This document shows, in pieces, positions 42,910 to 51,640 of a stretch of DNA of 64,000 bases. Source of the DNA: DATDAH01 sp963725155 (GTDB lineage: Bacteria; Actinomycetota; Acidimicrobiia; Acidimicrobiales; DATDAH01); NCBI GenBank assembly GCA_963725155.1, contig CAVRXU010000002.1:372001-436000 (forward strand), read 5' to 3'. The translations under genes and the position numbers were made by a program. The notes beneath the pieces are model-generated. The model did no database searches. It had not been told where the DNA came from and saw nothing but the letters and a program-made list of their open reading frames with translations. Every line of letters begins with the position of its first letter. Positions within the stretch are counted from its first letter, which is position 1.

Positions 42910-43119
42910 CCCGTTCTGATCCACCTGGCGTGCCGCCGGCGACGCAGTTCCGTACCGAGAATCGGCAGGGATGCCTACTGATCGGCGTCTCGACGCCGTA
43001 GGGTCAAGGTCGCGTCCCGCTCCACACGGCCGCGATCGTCCCTCGTCCGAGGATCTCGACCACGCCCCGAACGCCCCGGGCGTCTGCTTTCGAGAACCCG
43101 TCTCACCCGTGAGTGCCCC
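42910..43119. other. 210-bp region before psd
   Basis: No gene recognised. It begins with CCGTTCTGATCCACCTGGCG, a lone half resembling the GTTCTGG palindrome arms without a partner. It presumably holds the psd-pssA promoter; no clear -10/-35 pair was identified. Confidence 0.5.
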
Positions 43120-43815
43120 GTGCCCGCAATCGATCAACGCGCTCCCCGGCGTCGCCTCGTGCCCATCGCCCCCGAAGGGCTTCCCTTCATCGCCATCGGC
43201 GTCGGCCTCGCCGCCGTCAGCGCCCTGTTCTCCTGGGTCGCCTTCATCGTCCTCCTCGTGGTGGCCGGTCTGGTCGGCGCCTTCTTCCGGGACCCCGAGC
43301 GGGCGGTCCCCCAGGACCACGGCCTCGTGGTGTCCCCCGCCGACGGCAAGGTCGTGCTCATCGAGACGACCCCCGACGGTCACTACGCCGGCGCCGGTCG
43401 GACGCAGATCTCGATCTTCCTTTCGATTCTCGACGTCCACGTGAACCGAGCGCCCGTGGCGGGCACGATCACGGGCGTCGACTACCACCCCGGCTCGTTT
43501 CTGCCCGCCTTCAACGACAAGGCCTCGCTGCGCAACGAGCAGAACCGGGTCGTCATCGACGGTGCCGAGGGCCCGGTGGGCGTCACCCAGATCGCGGGGA
43601 TCGTGGCTCGCCGCATCGTCTTCCGCCCCGCCGTCGGTCACCGCTTGGAGCGGGGAGAGCGGTTCGGTTTGATCCGATTCGGCTCCCGACTGGACGTGTT
43701 CCTGCCGACAGGGACAACCGTGCACGCCACCGTGGGGGACAAGGTCCGCGGGGGCACCTCGATCCTCGCCGACCTGGACTTCTCCGACCCCCGCCCCGAA
43801 GGCCACCAGCCGTGA
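43120..43815 (+). CDS. psd: Phosphatidylserine decarboxylase
   Basis: A 231-aa proenzyme of the short psd type. An N-terminal membrane helix pair (FIAIGVGLAAVSALFSWVAF) precedes FFRDPERAVPQDHGLVVSPADGKV and the His-rich DVHVNRAPVAGTI. The self-cleavage site for the pyruvoyl group is in IRFGSRLDVFLP (Ser after Gly). It converts phosphatidylserine to phosphatidylethanolamine at the membrane. Its stop overlaps the pssA start (GTGA), so substrate producer and user are translated together. Confidence 0.93.
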   Translation: MPAIDQRAPRRRLVPIAPEGLPFIAIGVGLAAVSALFSWVAFIVLLVVAGLVGAFFRDPERAVPQDHGLVVSPADGKVVLIETTPDGHYAGAGRTQISIFLSILDVHVNRAPVAGTITGVDYHPGSFLPAFNDKASLRNEQNRVVIDGAEGPVGVTQIAGIVARRIVFRPAVGHRLERGERFGLIRFGSRLDVFLPTGTTVHATVGDKVRGGTSILADLDFSDPRPEGHQP

Positions 43816-44543
43816 GCTTCGCCGAGAACTTCGCCGAGAGCCTCGAGGGTCGCCCCGGCCTCCAGCGAGGCGCCGCCCAGCTGCCCAGCATCTTCACCAT
43901 CGGGAACCTCTTCTTCGGGTTCGCCGCAGTCATCCGGGCACTGCACCATGACTTCGGCACCGCCGCGGAGCTCATCGTGGTCGCCGGGATCCTCGATGCC
44001 CTCGACGGCCGCATCGCCCGCCTCACCAACTCCTGCTCGGCCTTCGGCGCCGAGCTCGACAGCCTGGCCGACCTCGTCTCCTTCGGCGTCGCCCCGGCCG
44101 TCATCGCCTACCAGTGGGGCCTGGTCCCGCACGGCCAGCCCTTCCTGGCCGCGTTCGCCTTCGTCCTCGCCGCCGCCCTGCGGCTGGCCCGCTTCAACGT
44201 GCACAGCCACGAGACCGACGGGAGCTGCTTCACCGGTCTGCCGTCGCCGGCCGCCGCCGGCCTGGTCGTCTCCGTCGTGGCCCTGCACCCGGCCTCGCCG
44301 GTCGGTGGGGTGGCCGGTCTCCTCGTCCCGGCGGTGCTCATCGTGGCTGCCACCCTGATGATCAGCCCGATCCGCTACCCGTCCTTCAAGCGGGTCAAGG
44401 TCCGGCTCCATCCCAGCCACGTGGTCGCCGGCGCCGTCGTGGCCCTGGTCCTGATCGCGTTGGAGCCCACCGCCACGCTGCTGGTCGCGGCGTGGGGCTA
44501 TGCCGCCTCCGGCCCGGTGCGGGCCCTGGTCCGACGGTCCTGA
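43812..44543 (+). CDS. pssA: CDP-diacylglycerol-serine O-phosphatidyltransferase
   Basis: A 243-aa integral membrane enzyme with the full CDP-alcohol phosphotransferase motif: DALDGRIARLTNSCSAFGAE and then LDSLADLVSFG (DX2DGX2ARX8GX3DX3D). PSIFTIGNLFFGFAAV precedes it, as in bacterial PssA. It makes phosphatidylserine from CDP-diacylglycerol and serine, feeding Psd encoded immediately upstream. The start is GTG 43812. Confidence 0.93.
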   Translation: MSFAENFAESLEGRPGLQRGAAQLPSIFTIGNLFFGFAAVIRALHHDFGTAAELIVVAGILDALDGRIARLTNSCSAFGAELDSLADLVSFGVAPAVIAYQWGLVPHGQPFLAAFAFVLAAALRLARFNVHSHETDGSCFTGLPSPAAAGLVVSVVALHPASPVGGVAGLLVPAVLIVAATLMISPIRYPSFKRVKVRLHPSHVVAGAVVALVLIALEPTATLLVAAWGYAASGPVRALVRRS

Positions 44544-44698
44544 TCCTCTGAGCGGCTCGACGGCGACGTCGTTCGCCGAAGCGCACGGGATCGACCTCCG
44601 CATCGAGGGTCCCGACGAGGTCTCGTCGGTCAGCGCGCCGCACTGGGCCACCCCACCGGTGCCCCTCGGCCACGACGAGCCGGCCTGGAGCTGAACCC
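44544..44698. other. 155-bp convergent gap, possible very small ORF
   Basis: A plus-strand frame ending at 44694 could encode about 45 residues (ATSFAEAHGIDLRIEGPDEV...). No ATG or GTG lies at a sensible place and there is no recognised family. It may be noncoding. Confidence 0.25.
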
Positions 44699-45715
44699 TC
44701 AGGGGCGGAGGGCCGGCCCCGGGCGGAGCCGACCCACGGGGACTCCGCGCCACGAACGGACCTCCGGCTCCACGAATGACGCCAGGTCGATGTCGGGCAG
44801 GAGCTGGTCGAGCACGGCGGCCATCGCCACCTCGGACGCCCGAGTGGCCCCGTCGTCGACCTTCAGCGCCACGCCCAGCCCGAGGGCGGGCAGGGCCGCC
44901 GTGTAGACGCCCTCCGCTCCGGTCTTCACGAAGGCCCGCGTCGCCGTGATGTCCATGACGTCGGTGTCGAATCGGCCCGTGCCCGCGACCAGGAACGGCT
45001 CGGCGGCGACGGCGGCCCGGAGGCGCTCGGCCGCAGCTCCGTGCTCGGCGGCCAACCCCTCTCCCGTGCCGAACCGGGCGAAGCCGCGGGCCAGCGCCCG
45101 GAGCGGTACGGGCCAGGTCGGGGCGGAGCAACCGTCCACCGCCGGCGGGGCCAGGGTCACGCCACAGGCCACTTCGATGGCGACCCGGGCTTGCTGCTGC
45201 ACGGGATGGTCGGGCTCGGTGTAGCCCTCGGGGATCGCCCCCAGATGGCGGGCGACGGCCAGGAAGCCGGCGTGCTTGCCCGAGCAGTTGTTGTGCAGCG
45301 GCGTCGGCGAGGCGCCGGACCGGGCCAGGGCGATCGTCTGGTCCTGGCGGTAGGGCCAATGGGCGCCGCAGGCCAGGTCCTCGGCCGCGAGGTCGGCCGC
45401 GGCCAGCATCGCTTCGACACCGGCGACGTGTTCCGGCTCGGCGTTGTGGGACGCACAGGCGAGGGCCAGGGCCCGTTCGCCCAGGGCCAGGGCCTCGGCC
45501 GCGCCCGTCGCCACCAGCGGCAACGCCTGCAGGGCTTTCACCGCGGACCGGGGGAGGACGGCCTGGTCGATGTCACCGACCGCGAGCACGACGGCGCCGG
45601 CGATGTCGACGACGGCCACCGAGCCCCGGTGTCGGCTCTCGACCTGGTCGCCCCGGGTGACCTCCACCAGGACCGGCGCCGCGTGTCGGGCGTCGGCGTC
45701 CGGCGGGATCGGCAC
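44699..45715 (-). CDS. Asparaginase family protein (L-asparaginase II, PF06089 type)
   Basis: A 338-aa protein of the asparaginase II family found in actinobacteria and alphaproteobacteria. Recognisable segments are APVLVEVTRGDQVESRHRG, the serine-beta-lactamase-like nucleophile region PRSAVKALQALPLV (SxxK), LHNNCSGKHAGFLAVARHLG and VDGCSAPTWPVPLRALA. The C-terminal KTGAEGVYTAALP is also conserved. It would hydrolyse L-asparagine to aspartate in the cytoplasm. GTG 45715 is chosen; longer starts run into the divergent MFS promoter. Confidence 0.87.
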   Translation of the reverse strand: MPIPPDADARHAAPVLVEVTRGDQVESRHRGSVAVVDIAGAVVLAVGDIDQAVLPRSAVKALQALPLVATGAAEALALGERALALACASHNAEPEHVAGVEAMLAAADLAAEDLACGAHWPYRQDQTIALARSGASPTPLHNNCSGKHAGFLAVARHLGAIPEGYTEPDHPVQQQARVAIEVACGVTLAPPAVDGCSAPTWPVPLRALARGFARFGTGEGLAAEHGAAAERLRAAVAAEPFLVAGTGRFDTDVMDITATRAFVKTGAEGVYTAALPALGLGVALKVDDGATRASEVAMAAVLDQLLPDIDLASFVEPEVRSWRGVPVGRLRPGPALRP

Positions 45716-45812
45716 GGCCCGGACCGTAGTGCCGCGGCCCAGGCCGGCGTCCTGGGCCGGTCCGGCGGGCACCGGTGTTGTCGATCGGAACCGGCGCTGG
45801 TTTCCTCTGGCG

Positions 45813-47000
45813 GTGACGACCGGTTCTCGGGCTCCCTGGCGCTCCGAGACGGCCGTGGCCTGCCTGGTGTACCTCGCCTTCGGCATGCCCGTGGCGATGC
45901 TCGGCGTGGCGTGGCCGACGCTGCGGGACGAGTTGGGTCGGGCCGACGGTGACCTCGGCGTCCTCGTGCTGGCTTATGGCCTGGGCCGGTTGGCGACTTC
46001 AGCGTCCAGTGGACCGATCCTGGCTCGCCTCCGCTTCGGCAGGGCGTGTGCCCTGACGCTGGTCGGGCTGGCCGCGGGTGGGGCCTGGGTGGCGACCGAA
46101 CCCGCCTGGCCCGCCCTGATCGTCGCCTTCGGGCTCATCGGGGTCCTGTCCGGGATGTTGGACTCCCTGGGCGCCCGGTTCCTGGCCGTCTCCGGCAGCG
46201 TCCGCCGAGCGGGGCTGGCGGCCGGGAGCTATGGCGTCGGAGCCACGCTGGGCCCGGTGATCATCGCGGTGACGGATTCCGTCGTCGTCGGTTTCCTGAG
46301 CGGGGCCGCCGTGGCGCTGGCCGCCGCCGTCACGGTTCGCTCACCCGCGCTGGCGTGGCCCGGCACGCTCGACCGGGACCGGCTGGTGCCCACTGGCGCC
46401 GAGGGCGCTCCCGCCGAGGTGATCCCCCTGGCCCGGCTCCTGACCGCGCCGGCGGTGCTGGTGTCGCTGGGGCTCTTCGCCGCCTTCGTGAGCATCGAGG
46501 TGACCGCCGGCGGCTGGTTGGCCACTGTCCTCGAGGACGCCCGCGGGGTGGATGACCGCCTGGCCGGCCTCTCGGTGGGCGCCTTCTGGGGCGGGATCAC
46601 CATCGGCCGGCTCCTCCTCGGTCGATTCGACCTGCCCGACCGGGCGCTGCTCCTCGGCGTCGGCGTCCTGGTGGTCAGCTTCGCCGGGCTGGCGGTGGTG
46701 CCCGCCCCGTTCGTCCTCCCCCTGGCTGTCGCTGCGGGCCTGGCTCTCGCACCGCAGTTCCCGACCCTGCTCGCCCACACCGGGGCCCGTGTCGGCGAGG
46801 GGGCCGCCGGTCGGGTCTCGGGTTGGCAGCTGATCGCGGCCAACATCGGGGCCACCGGGCTGGCCTCCCTGACGGGTGTGATCGTGGCCGCCACGGGCCC
46901 GGCTGCCCCGCTCGCCGTCCTCGTCGCGGTGTCGTTCGCGGGCGGCGCCCTGCTGGTCCTGGCGCCACGCGTGCGGGCCACCGTCACCTCGGGGACCTGA
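45813..47000 (+). CDS. MFS transporter
   Basis: A 395-aa protein with 12 predicted membrane helices in two halves, split by a loop at LDRDRLVPTGAEGAPAEV. The first cytoplasmic loop carries a degenerate MFS motif (SSGPILARLRFGRACAL). The second half has AFWGGITIGRLLLGRFD, the pattern of FucP/YfkF-like permeases. The substrate cannot be assigned. GTG 45813 is the start, 98 bp divergent from the asparaginase gene; the gene ends five bases before the convergent MBL gene stop. Confidence 0.85.
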   Translation: MTTGSRAPWRSETAVACLVYLAFGMPVAMLGVAWPTLRDELGRADGDLGVLVLAYGLGRLATSASSGPILARLRFGRACALTLVGLAAGGAWVATEPAWPALIVAFGLIGVLSGMLDSLGARFLAVSGSVRRAGLAAGSYGVGATLGPVIIAVTDSVVVGFLSGAAVALAAAVTVRSPALAWPGTLDRDRLVPTGAEGAPAEVIPLARLLTAPAVLVSLGLFAAFVSIEVTAGGWLATVLEDARGVDDRLAGLSVGAFWGGITIGRLLLGRFDLPDRALLLGVGVLVVSFAGLAVVPAPFVLPLAVAAGLALAPQFPTLLAHTGARVGEGAAGRVSGWQLIAANIGATGLASLTGVIVAATGPAAPLAVLVAVSFAGGALLVLAPRVRATVTSGT

Positions 47001-47005
47001 GCGGA

Positions 47006-47734
47006 TCAGGCGGCGACGCCGGCTTGCGCCTCGATGACCCGCCGGTCGTAGTCGGCGGCCAAGGCATTGAGGGCCGCGGTGGTGTTTCCCGTGAAGGCGG
47101 GGCCGTGCATGAGCGCCAGCGTGGTCGCACCCAGCTCGGTCAAGCCCCGGATGGTGGCGCCGGTTGTCGGCGTCAGGCAGGTCGCGCCGAAGGCGTCCTC
47201 GGCGACGAGGGCTGGGTCGACGATGTCGCCGTCAGTGGTGGCCGGGGCCTGGCCCAGCATCGTGAACAGGTCACCGCAGAGCAGGGTCTCGGTCGCCTCC
47301 TCGTAGAGGACACGGGCGTCCCAACCGTGAGGGACGTGGGGCGTGTCCAGGTGCCGGACCCGCTTGCCGCCGAGGTCCCGCACCTCGCCGTCGCCGATGT
47401 CGACCGGAGGTCGGTCGGCCAGGTCGTTGAGCGACAGCACGTTGGCCATCCGACCGCCCAGGACCTCAGCCTCCGGGGCAATCCTCAGCCAGTCGTTCAT
47501 GGCCCCGCACTCGTCGGACTCGAGGTGGCCGAACGCGATCCACCGCAGCCGCTCCGGCGCCATCACCGTGGCCATTGCTTCCCGCACCAGCGGGAACAGG
47601 TTCCGCTGGCCCGTGTGGAACAACAGCGGCTCCTCGGCGTCGAGGAGGTACTGGTTGAACACCAGCCCGGCGGGCTCGATCCAGGTCGACAGGCGGTAGA
47701 TCCCATCGGCCACCTCGTTCACGTTCGTCTCCAT
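47006..47734 (-). CDS. MBL-fold hydrolase / ODP-like protein
   Basis: A 242-aa metallo-beta-lactamase-fold protein. The metal motif reads GHLESDECGAM, with Glu at the second position (HxExD) as in flavodiiron-type oxygen-sensing domains, followed by HVPHGWDARVLYEE and TLLCGDLFTMLG (Asp ligand) and a late ALMHGPAF. Such solitary ODP-like proteins bind a di-iron site. The start ATG 47734 overlaps the upstream truncated MDMPI gene (TGATG). Confidence 0.85.
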   Translation of the reverse strand: METNVNEVADGIYRLSTWIEPAGLVFNQYLLDAEEPLLFHTGQRNLFPLVREAMATVMAPERLRWIAFGHLESDECGAMNDWLRIAPEAEVLGGRMANVLSLNDLADRPPVDIGDGEVRDLGGKRVRHLDTPHVPHGWDARVLYEEATETLLCGDLFTMLGQAPATTDGDIVDPALVAEDAFGATCLTPTTGATIRGLTELGATTLALMHGPAFTGNTTAALNALAADYDRRVIEAQAGVAA

Positions 47735-48090
47735 CAAATCGGCACCTCCGTGGTCAGCAGGCCGGTGCCGGTGGACCGACCGGAAATGGTCCGGCAGAAC
47801 TCGACGGCGTCGAGCTCGATCGCTGCGACCCCATCCTCGGTCCCGCCACCGGCGAAGCGGCCGCCGGCCTGCTCGCGGACGGAGGCCGCGGATCGCTTCG
47901 CCCCGACGAGATGTCCGGCGAGGTCTCTCATGGTCCAGCCCTCGCAGTCGGTCGGGCGGTCCCAGTCGGCGGCGTCCAGGTCGCCGAGCAGGGCGGCCAG
48001 GCGGCGGCGGGCCGTCTCGGCCAGCGCCATCGCCTCCTGTCGAGGCCAGGACACCGCGGGGGCGAAGGGACGTTGGGTGGTTGCTGTCAT
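47734..48090 (-). CDS. Internally shortened maleylpyruvate-isomerase/DinB-type (MDMPI) protein
   Basis: A 118-aa protein. Residues 1-85 match the N-terminal MDMPI helical bundle (LAALLGDLDAADWDRPTDCEG, then WTMRDLAGHLVGAKRSAAS). The last 25 match the very end of the same family (ELDAVEFCRTISGRSTGTGL). The usual 100 or more residues between are missing, joined by a Gly-rich RFAGGGTEDGV. One metal histidine (GHLVGA) remains. This looks like an in-frame internal deletion; function is doubtful or reduced. It lies in an operon with an MBL-fold gene and a TetR regulator. Confidence 0.75.
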   Translation of the reverse strand: MTATTQRPFAPAVSWPRQEAMALAETARRRLAALLGDLDAADWDRPTDCEGWTMRDLAGHLVGAKRSAASVREQAGGRFAGGGTEDGVAAIELDAVEFCRTISGRSTGTGLLTTEVPI

Positions 48091-48104
48091 GGCCGTGGTC
48101 TCCT

Positions 48105-48692
48105 TCACGGTTCGACGCCGACGTGGTCGCAGAACAGGTCCACGGCCTCGTCGAGCAGGCGGGCCCAGCGATCGCCGCCGGGGTCGTTGGAGATCTGCTG
48201 GTCGGTCAGGCCGGTGATGATCGCCGTCCACAGGTCGAGGTGGCGAGGCTCGGTCACGCCCATGGCGGCCATCCGCTCGCCCACCCGCTGGAGGTGGGCC
48301 ACGGCCAGCGCGTAGGACTCGTCGGAGGGGACGAAGTCCGGCAACACCCGCTGGAAGAGGAGCTGGTAGCGAACGGGGTCGGCGGTGCAGAAGGTGAAGA
48401 AGTCCCGGGCTCCCCGGCGGAAGGCGTCCCGGTCCCCGGCGTTGACGAAGCCGTCGGCCATGTGGTCGGCCAGCTGGTGCTGGCCCTGGGCGAACATGGC
48501 GTCGTAGATGGCGTCCTTGGAGGCGAAGTAGGAGTAGAGGCTGGGGGCCCGCAGGCCGATCCGACCGGCCAGCTCTCGCAGGGAGAGCTGCGTCAGGCCC
48601 TGCTCCCGGCACAGGGCCCAAGCCGCGTCCAGGATCTCCTGGCGCGTCCGGTCCCGCCGGCGCTCCAGGGCCTCGGGGGTCACCGGGCTCAC
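48105..48692 (-). CDS. TetR-family transcriptional regulator
   Basis: A 195-aa regulator. The N-terminal HTH reads RQEILDAAWALCREQGLTQL, SLRELAGRIGLRAPSLYSYF and ASKDAIYDAMF. The C-terminal ligand domain (WHG/TetR_C type) follows. GTG 48692 gives VSPVTPEALERRRD. It heads the operon with the shortened MDMPI and MBL genes and probably regulates them through the dyad at 48705-48744. Confidence 0.88.
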   Translation of the reverse strand: MSPVTPEALERRRDRTRQEILDAAWALCREQGLTQLSLRELAGRIGLRAPSLYSYFASKDAIYDAMFAQGQHQLADHMADGFVNAGDRDAFRRGARDFFTFCTADPVRYQLLFQRVLPDFVPSDESYALAVAHLQRVGERMAAMGVTEPRHLDLWTAIITGLTDQQISNDPGGDRWARLLDEAVDLFCDHVGVEP

Positions 48693-48704
48693 GCGGTCAT
48701 CCTT

Positions 48705-48744
48705 GATCCGAACACTGTACGAAGTATCGAACGGCGTTCGGATC
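48705..48744. promoter_or_regulatory. Putative TetR operator
   Basis: Perfect 9-bp inverted arms GATCCGAAC (48705-48713) and GTTCGGATC (48736-48744) flank an AT-richer promoter-like centre CTGTACGAAGTATCG. It lies 12 bp before the TetR gene start, suggesting autoregulation. Confidence 0.55.
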
Positions 48745-48773
48745 CTGTCAACCACCCAGCGTTCTGGAACGGT

Positions 48774-49733
48774 TCAGGGGACGAGGGTGAGGCGGTCGAC
48801 CATGGCCTGGAGCTGGCTGCGGAGGTCGGCCGGCTCGACGGTGATGATGGGGAAGGGGAGGAGGGCGACGACGACGGCCAGCCACTCGAAGCTGTCGGCC
48901 CGGAGGCGGAGCCGGCAGCTCGTGGCGTCGACGGCCTCGAGGGACAGGCCCGACATCGGGGAGTACCCCGCCGCCTCGTCCAGGGGCACGGCGACGGTGA
49001 CCACGCCCTCGGCGGGGGCCCACGCCGACTGCAGCCCCGCTTCCACGAATGCGGCGGCGTCCACGCCCTCGGGCAGCTCTCGGGCCGCGAAGGTCCGGGT
49101 CAGGGCCTTGGGCTCCTGCATCCGGTCGACCCGGAAGGTCCGCCAGTCCTCCCGGTCGACGTCCCAGGCCACGAGGTACCAGCGCCGCCCGGTGGACACC
49201 AGGCGATGGGGCTCGACCATGCGCCCGCCGGCGACACCGTCGCGCCGTTCGTAGTCGAAGCGGAGCCGGACCGTGTCCCGGCAGGCCCCGGCGATCTCGG
49301 TCAGGTCCGACGGGTCGATGGTCGGCTCCTCGCCACCCCGGGTCAGCGGCTCCGAGTAGTGCTGCAGGGCACCCACACGGTGGCGGAGGCGGGCGGGGAG
49401 GACCTGCTCGAGCTTCGCCAGGGCCCGCACCGAGGTCTCGTCGATGCCGGCCACCGGGCTGACCGCCGCCGCCCGCAGGCCGACGGCGATGGCGACGGCC
49501 TCTTCGTCGTCGAGGAGGAGCGGGGGGAGTTGGCTCCCCGCCGCCAGCTGGTAGCCGCCGTCGGTGCCTCGGGTGGCGTCGACGGGGTAGCCGAGCTCGC
49601 GGAGGCGGTCGACGTCACGGCGCAACGTGCGCTCGGAGACCTCCAAGCGGTCGGCCAGTTCCGCCCCGGCCCAGTGGCGGTGGGTCTGCAGGAGGGAGAG
49701 GAGCCGGAGCATGCGGGAGCTGGGATCGGCCAT
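48774..49733 (-). CDS. WYL-domain transcriptional regulator
   Basis: A 319-aa regulator. An N-terminal winged helix (MLRLLSLLQTHRHWAGAELA, then LEVSERTLRRDVDRLRELG) is followed by the WYL domain with VEPHRLVSTGRRWYLVAWD and DREDWRTFRVDRM, and a WCX C-terminal extension. WYL proteins sense nucleic acids or small ligands. It is divergent from the drug-exporter operon across 62 bp containing overlapping dyads, so control of that operon is likely. Confidence 0.9.
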   Translation of the reverse strand: MADPSSRMLRLLSLLQTHRHWAGAELADRLEVSERTLRRDVDRLRELGYPVDATRGTDGGYQLAAGSQLPPLLLDDEEAVAIAVGLRAAAVSPVAGIDETSVRALAKLEQVLPARLRHRVGALQHYSEPLTRGGEEPTIDPSDLTEIAGACRDTVRLRFDYERRDGVAGGRMVEPHRLVSTGRRWYLVAWDVDREDWRTFRVDRMQEPKALTRTFAARELPEGVDAAAFVEAGLQSAWAPAEGVVTVAVPLDEAAGYSPMSGLSLEAVDATSCRLRLRADSFEWLAVVVALLPFPIITVEPADLRSQLQAMVDRLTLVP

Positions 49734-49739
49734 GCCCCG

Positions 49740-49778
49740 CAGATTCTTCCACCTTCCGGCCAGAATCTGTCCGGAAGG
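49740..49778. promoter_or_regulatory. Overlapping dyads between WYL regulator and ABC exporter
   Basis: CAGATTCT (49740) pairs with AGAATCTG (49762), and CCTTCCGG (49752) pairs with CCGGAAGG (49771). Both are perfect 8-bp dyads interleaved in a 62-bp divergent promoter. Candidate operator for the WYL protein. Confidence 0.5.
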
Positions 49779-49795
49779 GGTGCGAATCTCCGAGC

Positions 49796-50758
49796 ATGAT
49801 GATCCACACACGAGGCCTGACCCGGCACTTCAGCACCAAGGAGGGGACGGTCGAAGCCGTCCGCGACCTCGACCTCGAGGTCCAGGAGGGCGAGCTCGTC
49901 GCCCTCCTCGGCCCGAACGGCGCCGGGAAGTCGACGACGATGCGGATGCTGACGACCCTGCTGACCCCGACCGCGGGTGAGGCCCGGGTCGTGGGCCACG
50001 ACGTCGTGGCCGAACCGGCCGAGGTCCGACGGGGCATCGGTTACGTCGGCCAAGGCAACGGCGCCGGCCAGAACCAGCGCGTGCGTGACGAGCTGGTCAC
50101 CCAGGGGCGGGCGTACGGGTTGGCCATGGACGAGTCCCGGCGCCGCAGCGACGACCTGCTCGACGCCCTCGATCTCGTCGCCCTGGCCGATCGGGCCGCC
50201 AACACGCTCTCGGGCGGGCAGCGCCGGCGCCTGGACGTGGCCCTCGGCCTTGTGCACCGCCCCCGGCTGCTCTTCCTGGACGAGCCGTCCACCGGCCTCG
50301 ACCCCCAGAGCCGGGCCAACCTGTGGGAGCACATCCTCCGCCTCCGGCGAGAGCACGGCATGACCATCGTGCTCACCACCCACTACCTCGACGAGGCGGA
50401 CTCGATGGCTGAGCGGGTCATGGTCATCGACCACGGCGTGGTCATCGCCGACGACACCGCCGACCGCCTGAAGGCACAGCTGGCCGGCGACCGCATCGTC
50501 CTCATGACCGACGGCGCGGTGTCCGCCGGCCGGGTCGTCGACATCGCCGGCCGCGTGGCCCAGGCCCAGGAGGTCGACGTCGACGCCGGAGCGGTGAGCC
50601 TCCGGGTCGTAGAGGGGGCGGGCACCTTGCCCGGCCTGCTCCGGGCCATCGACGCCGAGGGCGTCGACGTGCAGGCGGCAGAGGTCCGCCGCCCCACGCT
50701 CGACGACGTCTTCCTGACCCTCACCGGCCGCAGCCTTCGAGAGGACGTGGCGGCATGA
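49796..50758 (+). CDS. ABC exporter ATPase, DrrA/daunorubicin-resistance type
   Basis: A 320-aa ATPase. Walker A is LLGPNGAGKSTTMRML, the Q-loop is GYVGQGNGAGQNQRVRDEL, the signature is LSGGQRRRLDVALGLVHRP, Walker B is LLFLDEPSTGLD and the H-loop is VLTTHYLDEAD. The DrrA-type C-terminal extension ends RPTLDDVFLTLTGRSLRE. It drives the DrrB-like permease encoded next (ATGA overlap). Drug or lipid export is expected; the divergent WYL regulator probably controls expression. Confidence 0.9.
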   Translation: MMIHTRGLTRHFSTKEGTVEAVRDLDLEVQEGELVALLGPNGAGKSTTMRMLTTLLTPTAGEARVVGHDVVAEPAEVRRGIGYVGQGNGAGQNQRVRDELVTQGRAYGLAMDESRRRSDDLLDALDLVALADRAANTLSGGQRRRLDVALGLVHRPRLLFLDEPSTGLDPQSRANLWEHILRLRREHGMTIVLTTHYLDEADSMAERVMVIDHGVVIADDTADRLKAQLAGDRIVLMTDGAVSAGRVVDIAGRVAQAQEVDVDAGAVSLRVVEGAGTLPGLLRAIDAEGVDVQAAEVRRPTLDDVFLTLTGRSLREDVAA

Positions 50759-51588
50759 GCATCCTCACCCCCGATCGCCCCACCGACACCTCGGCCCCAC
50801 CCGAGGCCACCCCCGCAAGGAGCCAGACGGTGCCCACCCTCGTGACCGACACGATGACCGTGATGACCCGGGAGCTGCGGCCCACGCTGCGCAACCCGTT
50901 CTCGGTCATCTTCACGATGGTCCAGCCGCTCTTCTTCCTGGCCCTCTTCGGCCCGCTGCTGATCTCGGTCACCGGACAGGGGACGGCCGCCACGCTGCAG
51001 ACCTTCGTGCCCGGGATCCTGGTCATGTCCGCCCTGTTCGCGGCGTCGACCACGGGCGCCAACCTGCTGCTGGAGATCCAGACCGGGTCCCACGAGCGGA
51101 TGCTGGTGACGCCGCTGAGCCGGTCGTCGCTGCTCCTCGGCCGGGCGCTGAAGGAGATCGTGCCGCTGGTGGCCCAGGCCTCGATCATCGTGGCCGTCGT
51201 GATCCCCTTCGGCTTCAAGTTGGAGCTGGGCGGGGCGATGATCGGCATGGCCATGCTCGCCGTCTTCGGCGTCGGCCTCGGGGCACTCTCCTACACGCTG
51301 GCCCTGGCCGTGCAGTCCGAGGACTGGATCTTCTGGTCGGTCCAGCAGACCCTCATCTTCCCGCTGTTGCTCCTGTCCGGGATGCTCCTGCCCCTCGACG
51401 ACGCGCCCGGTTGGTTGCAGGCCCTGTCCAAGCTCAACCCCCTGACCCACATCGTGGACGCCGAGCGGGCGCTGTTCGCCGGTGACGTGACCGACACGGT
51501 CGTCCTCTGGGGCGCTCTGTCGGCCGCGGGCCTGGCCCTGGTGGGCCTCACCGTCGGCATCCGGGCCATGCAGCGAGCCACCACCTGA
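50755..51588 (+). CDS. ABC-2 type permease, DrrB family
   Basis: A 277-aa protein with six membrane helices and an N-terminal cytoplasmic Pro/Thr-rich leader. ABC-2 features are RELRPTLRNPFSVIFTMVQP, the ETGSHERML-like IQTGSHERMLVTPLSRSSLL and LLSGMLLPLDDAPGWLQAL with LNPLTHIVDAERALF near the end. It pairs with the preceding ATPase. Confidence 0.9.
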   Translation: MSILTPDRPTDTSAPPEATPARSQTVPTLVTDTMTVMTRELRPTLRNPFSVIFTMVQPLFFLALFGPLLISVTGQGTAATLQTFVPGILVMSALFAASTTGANLLLEIQTGSHERMLVTPLSRSSLLLGRALKEIVPLVAQASIIVAVVIPFGFKLELGGAMIGMAMLAVFGVGLGALSYTLALAVQSEDWIFWSVQQTLIFPLLLLSGMLLPLDDAPGWLQALSKLNPLTHIVDAERALFAGDVTDTVVLWGALSAAGLALVGLTVGIRAMQRATT

Positions 51589-51596
51589 CCCAAGCT

Positions 51597-51631
51597 TCGG
51601 CGGCGCCGGACTTGCTGAGCGAAGCGAAGCC
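51597..51631 (-). repeat. 35-nt dispersed repeat, intergenic copy
   Basis: Reverse complement starts GGCTTCGCTTCGCTCAGCAA; 32 of 35 match 37305-37339. It lies between the converging ends of the DrrB-type and alkylsulfatase genes. Confidence 0.7.
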
Positions 51632-51640
51632 AGTCAGATG

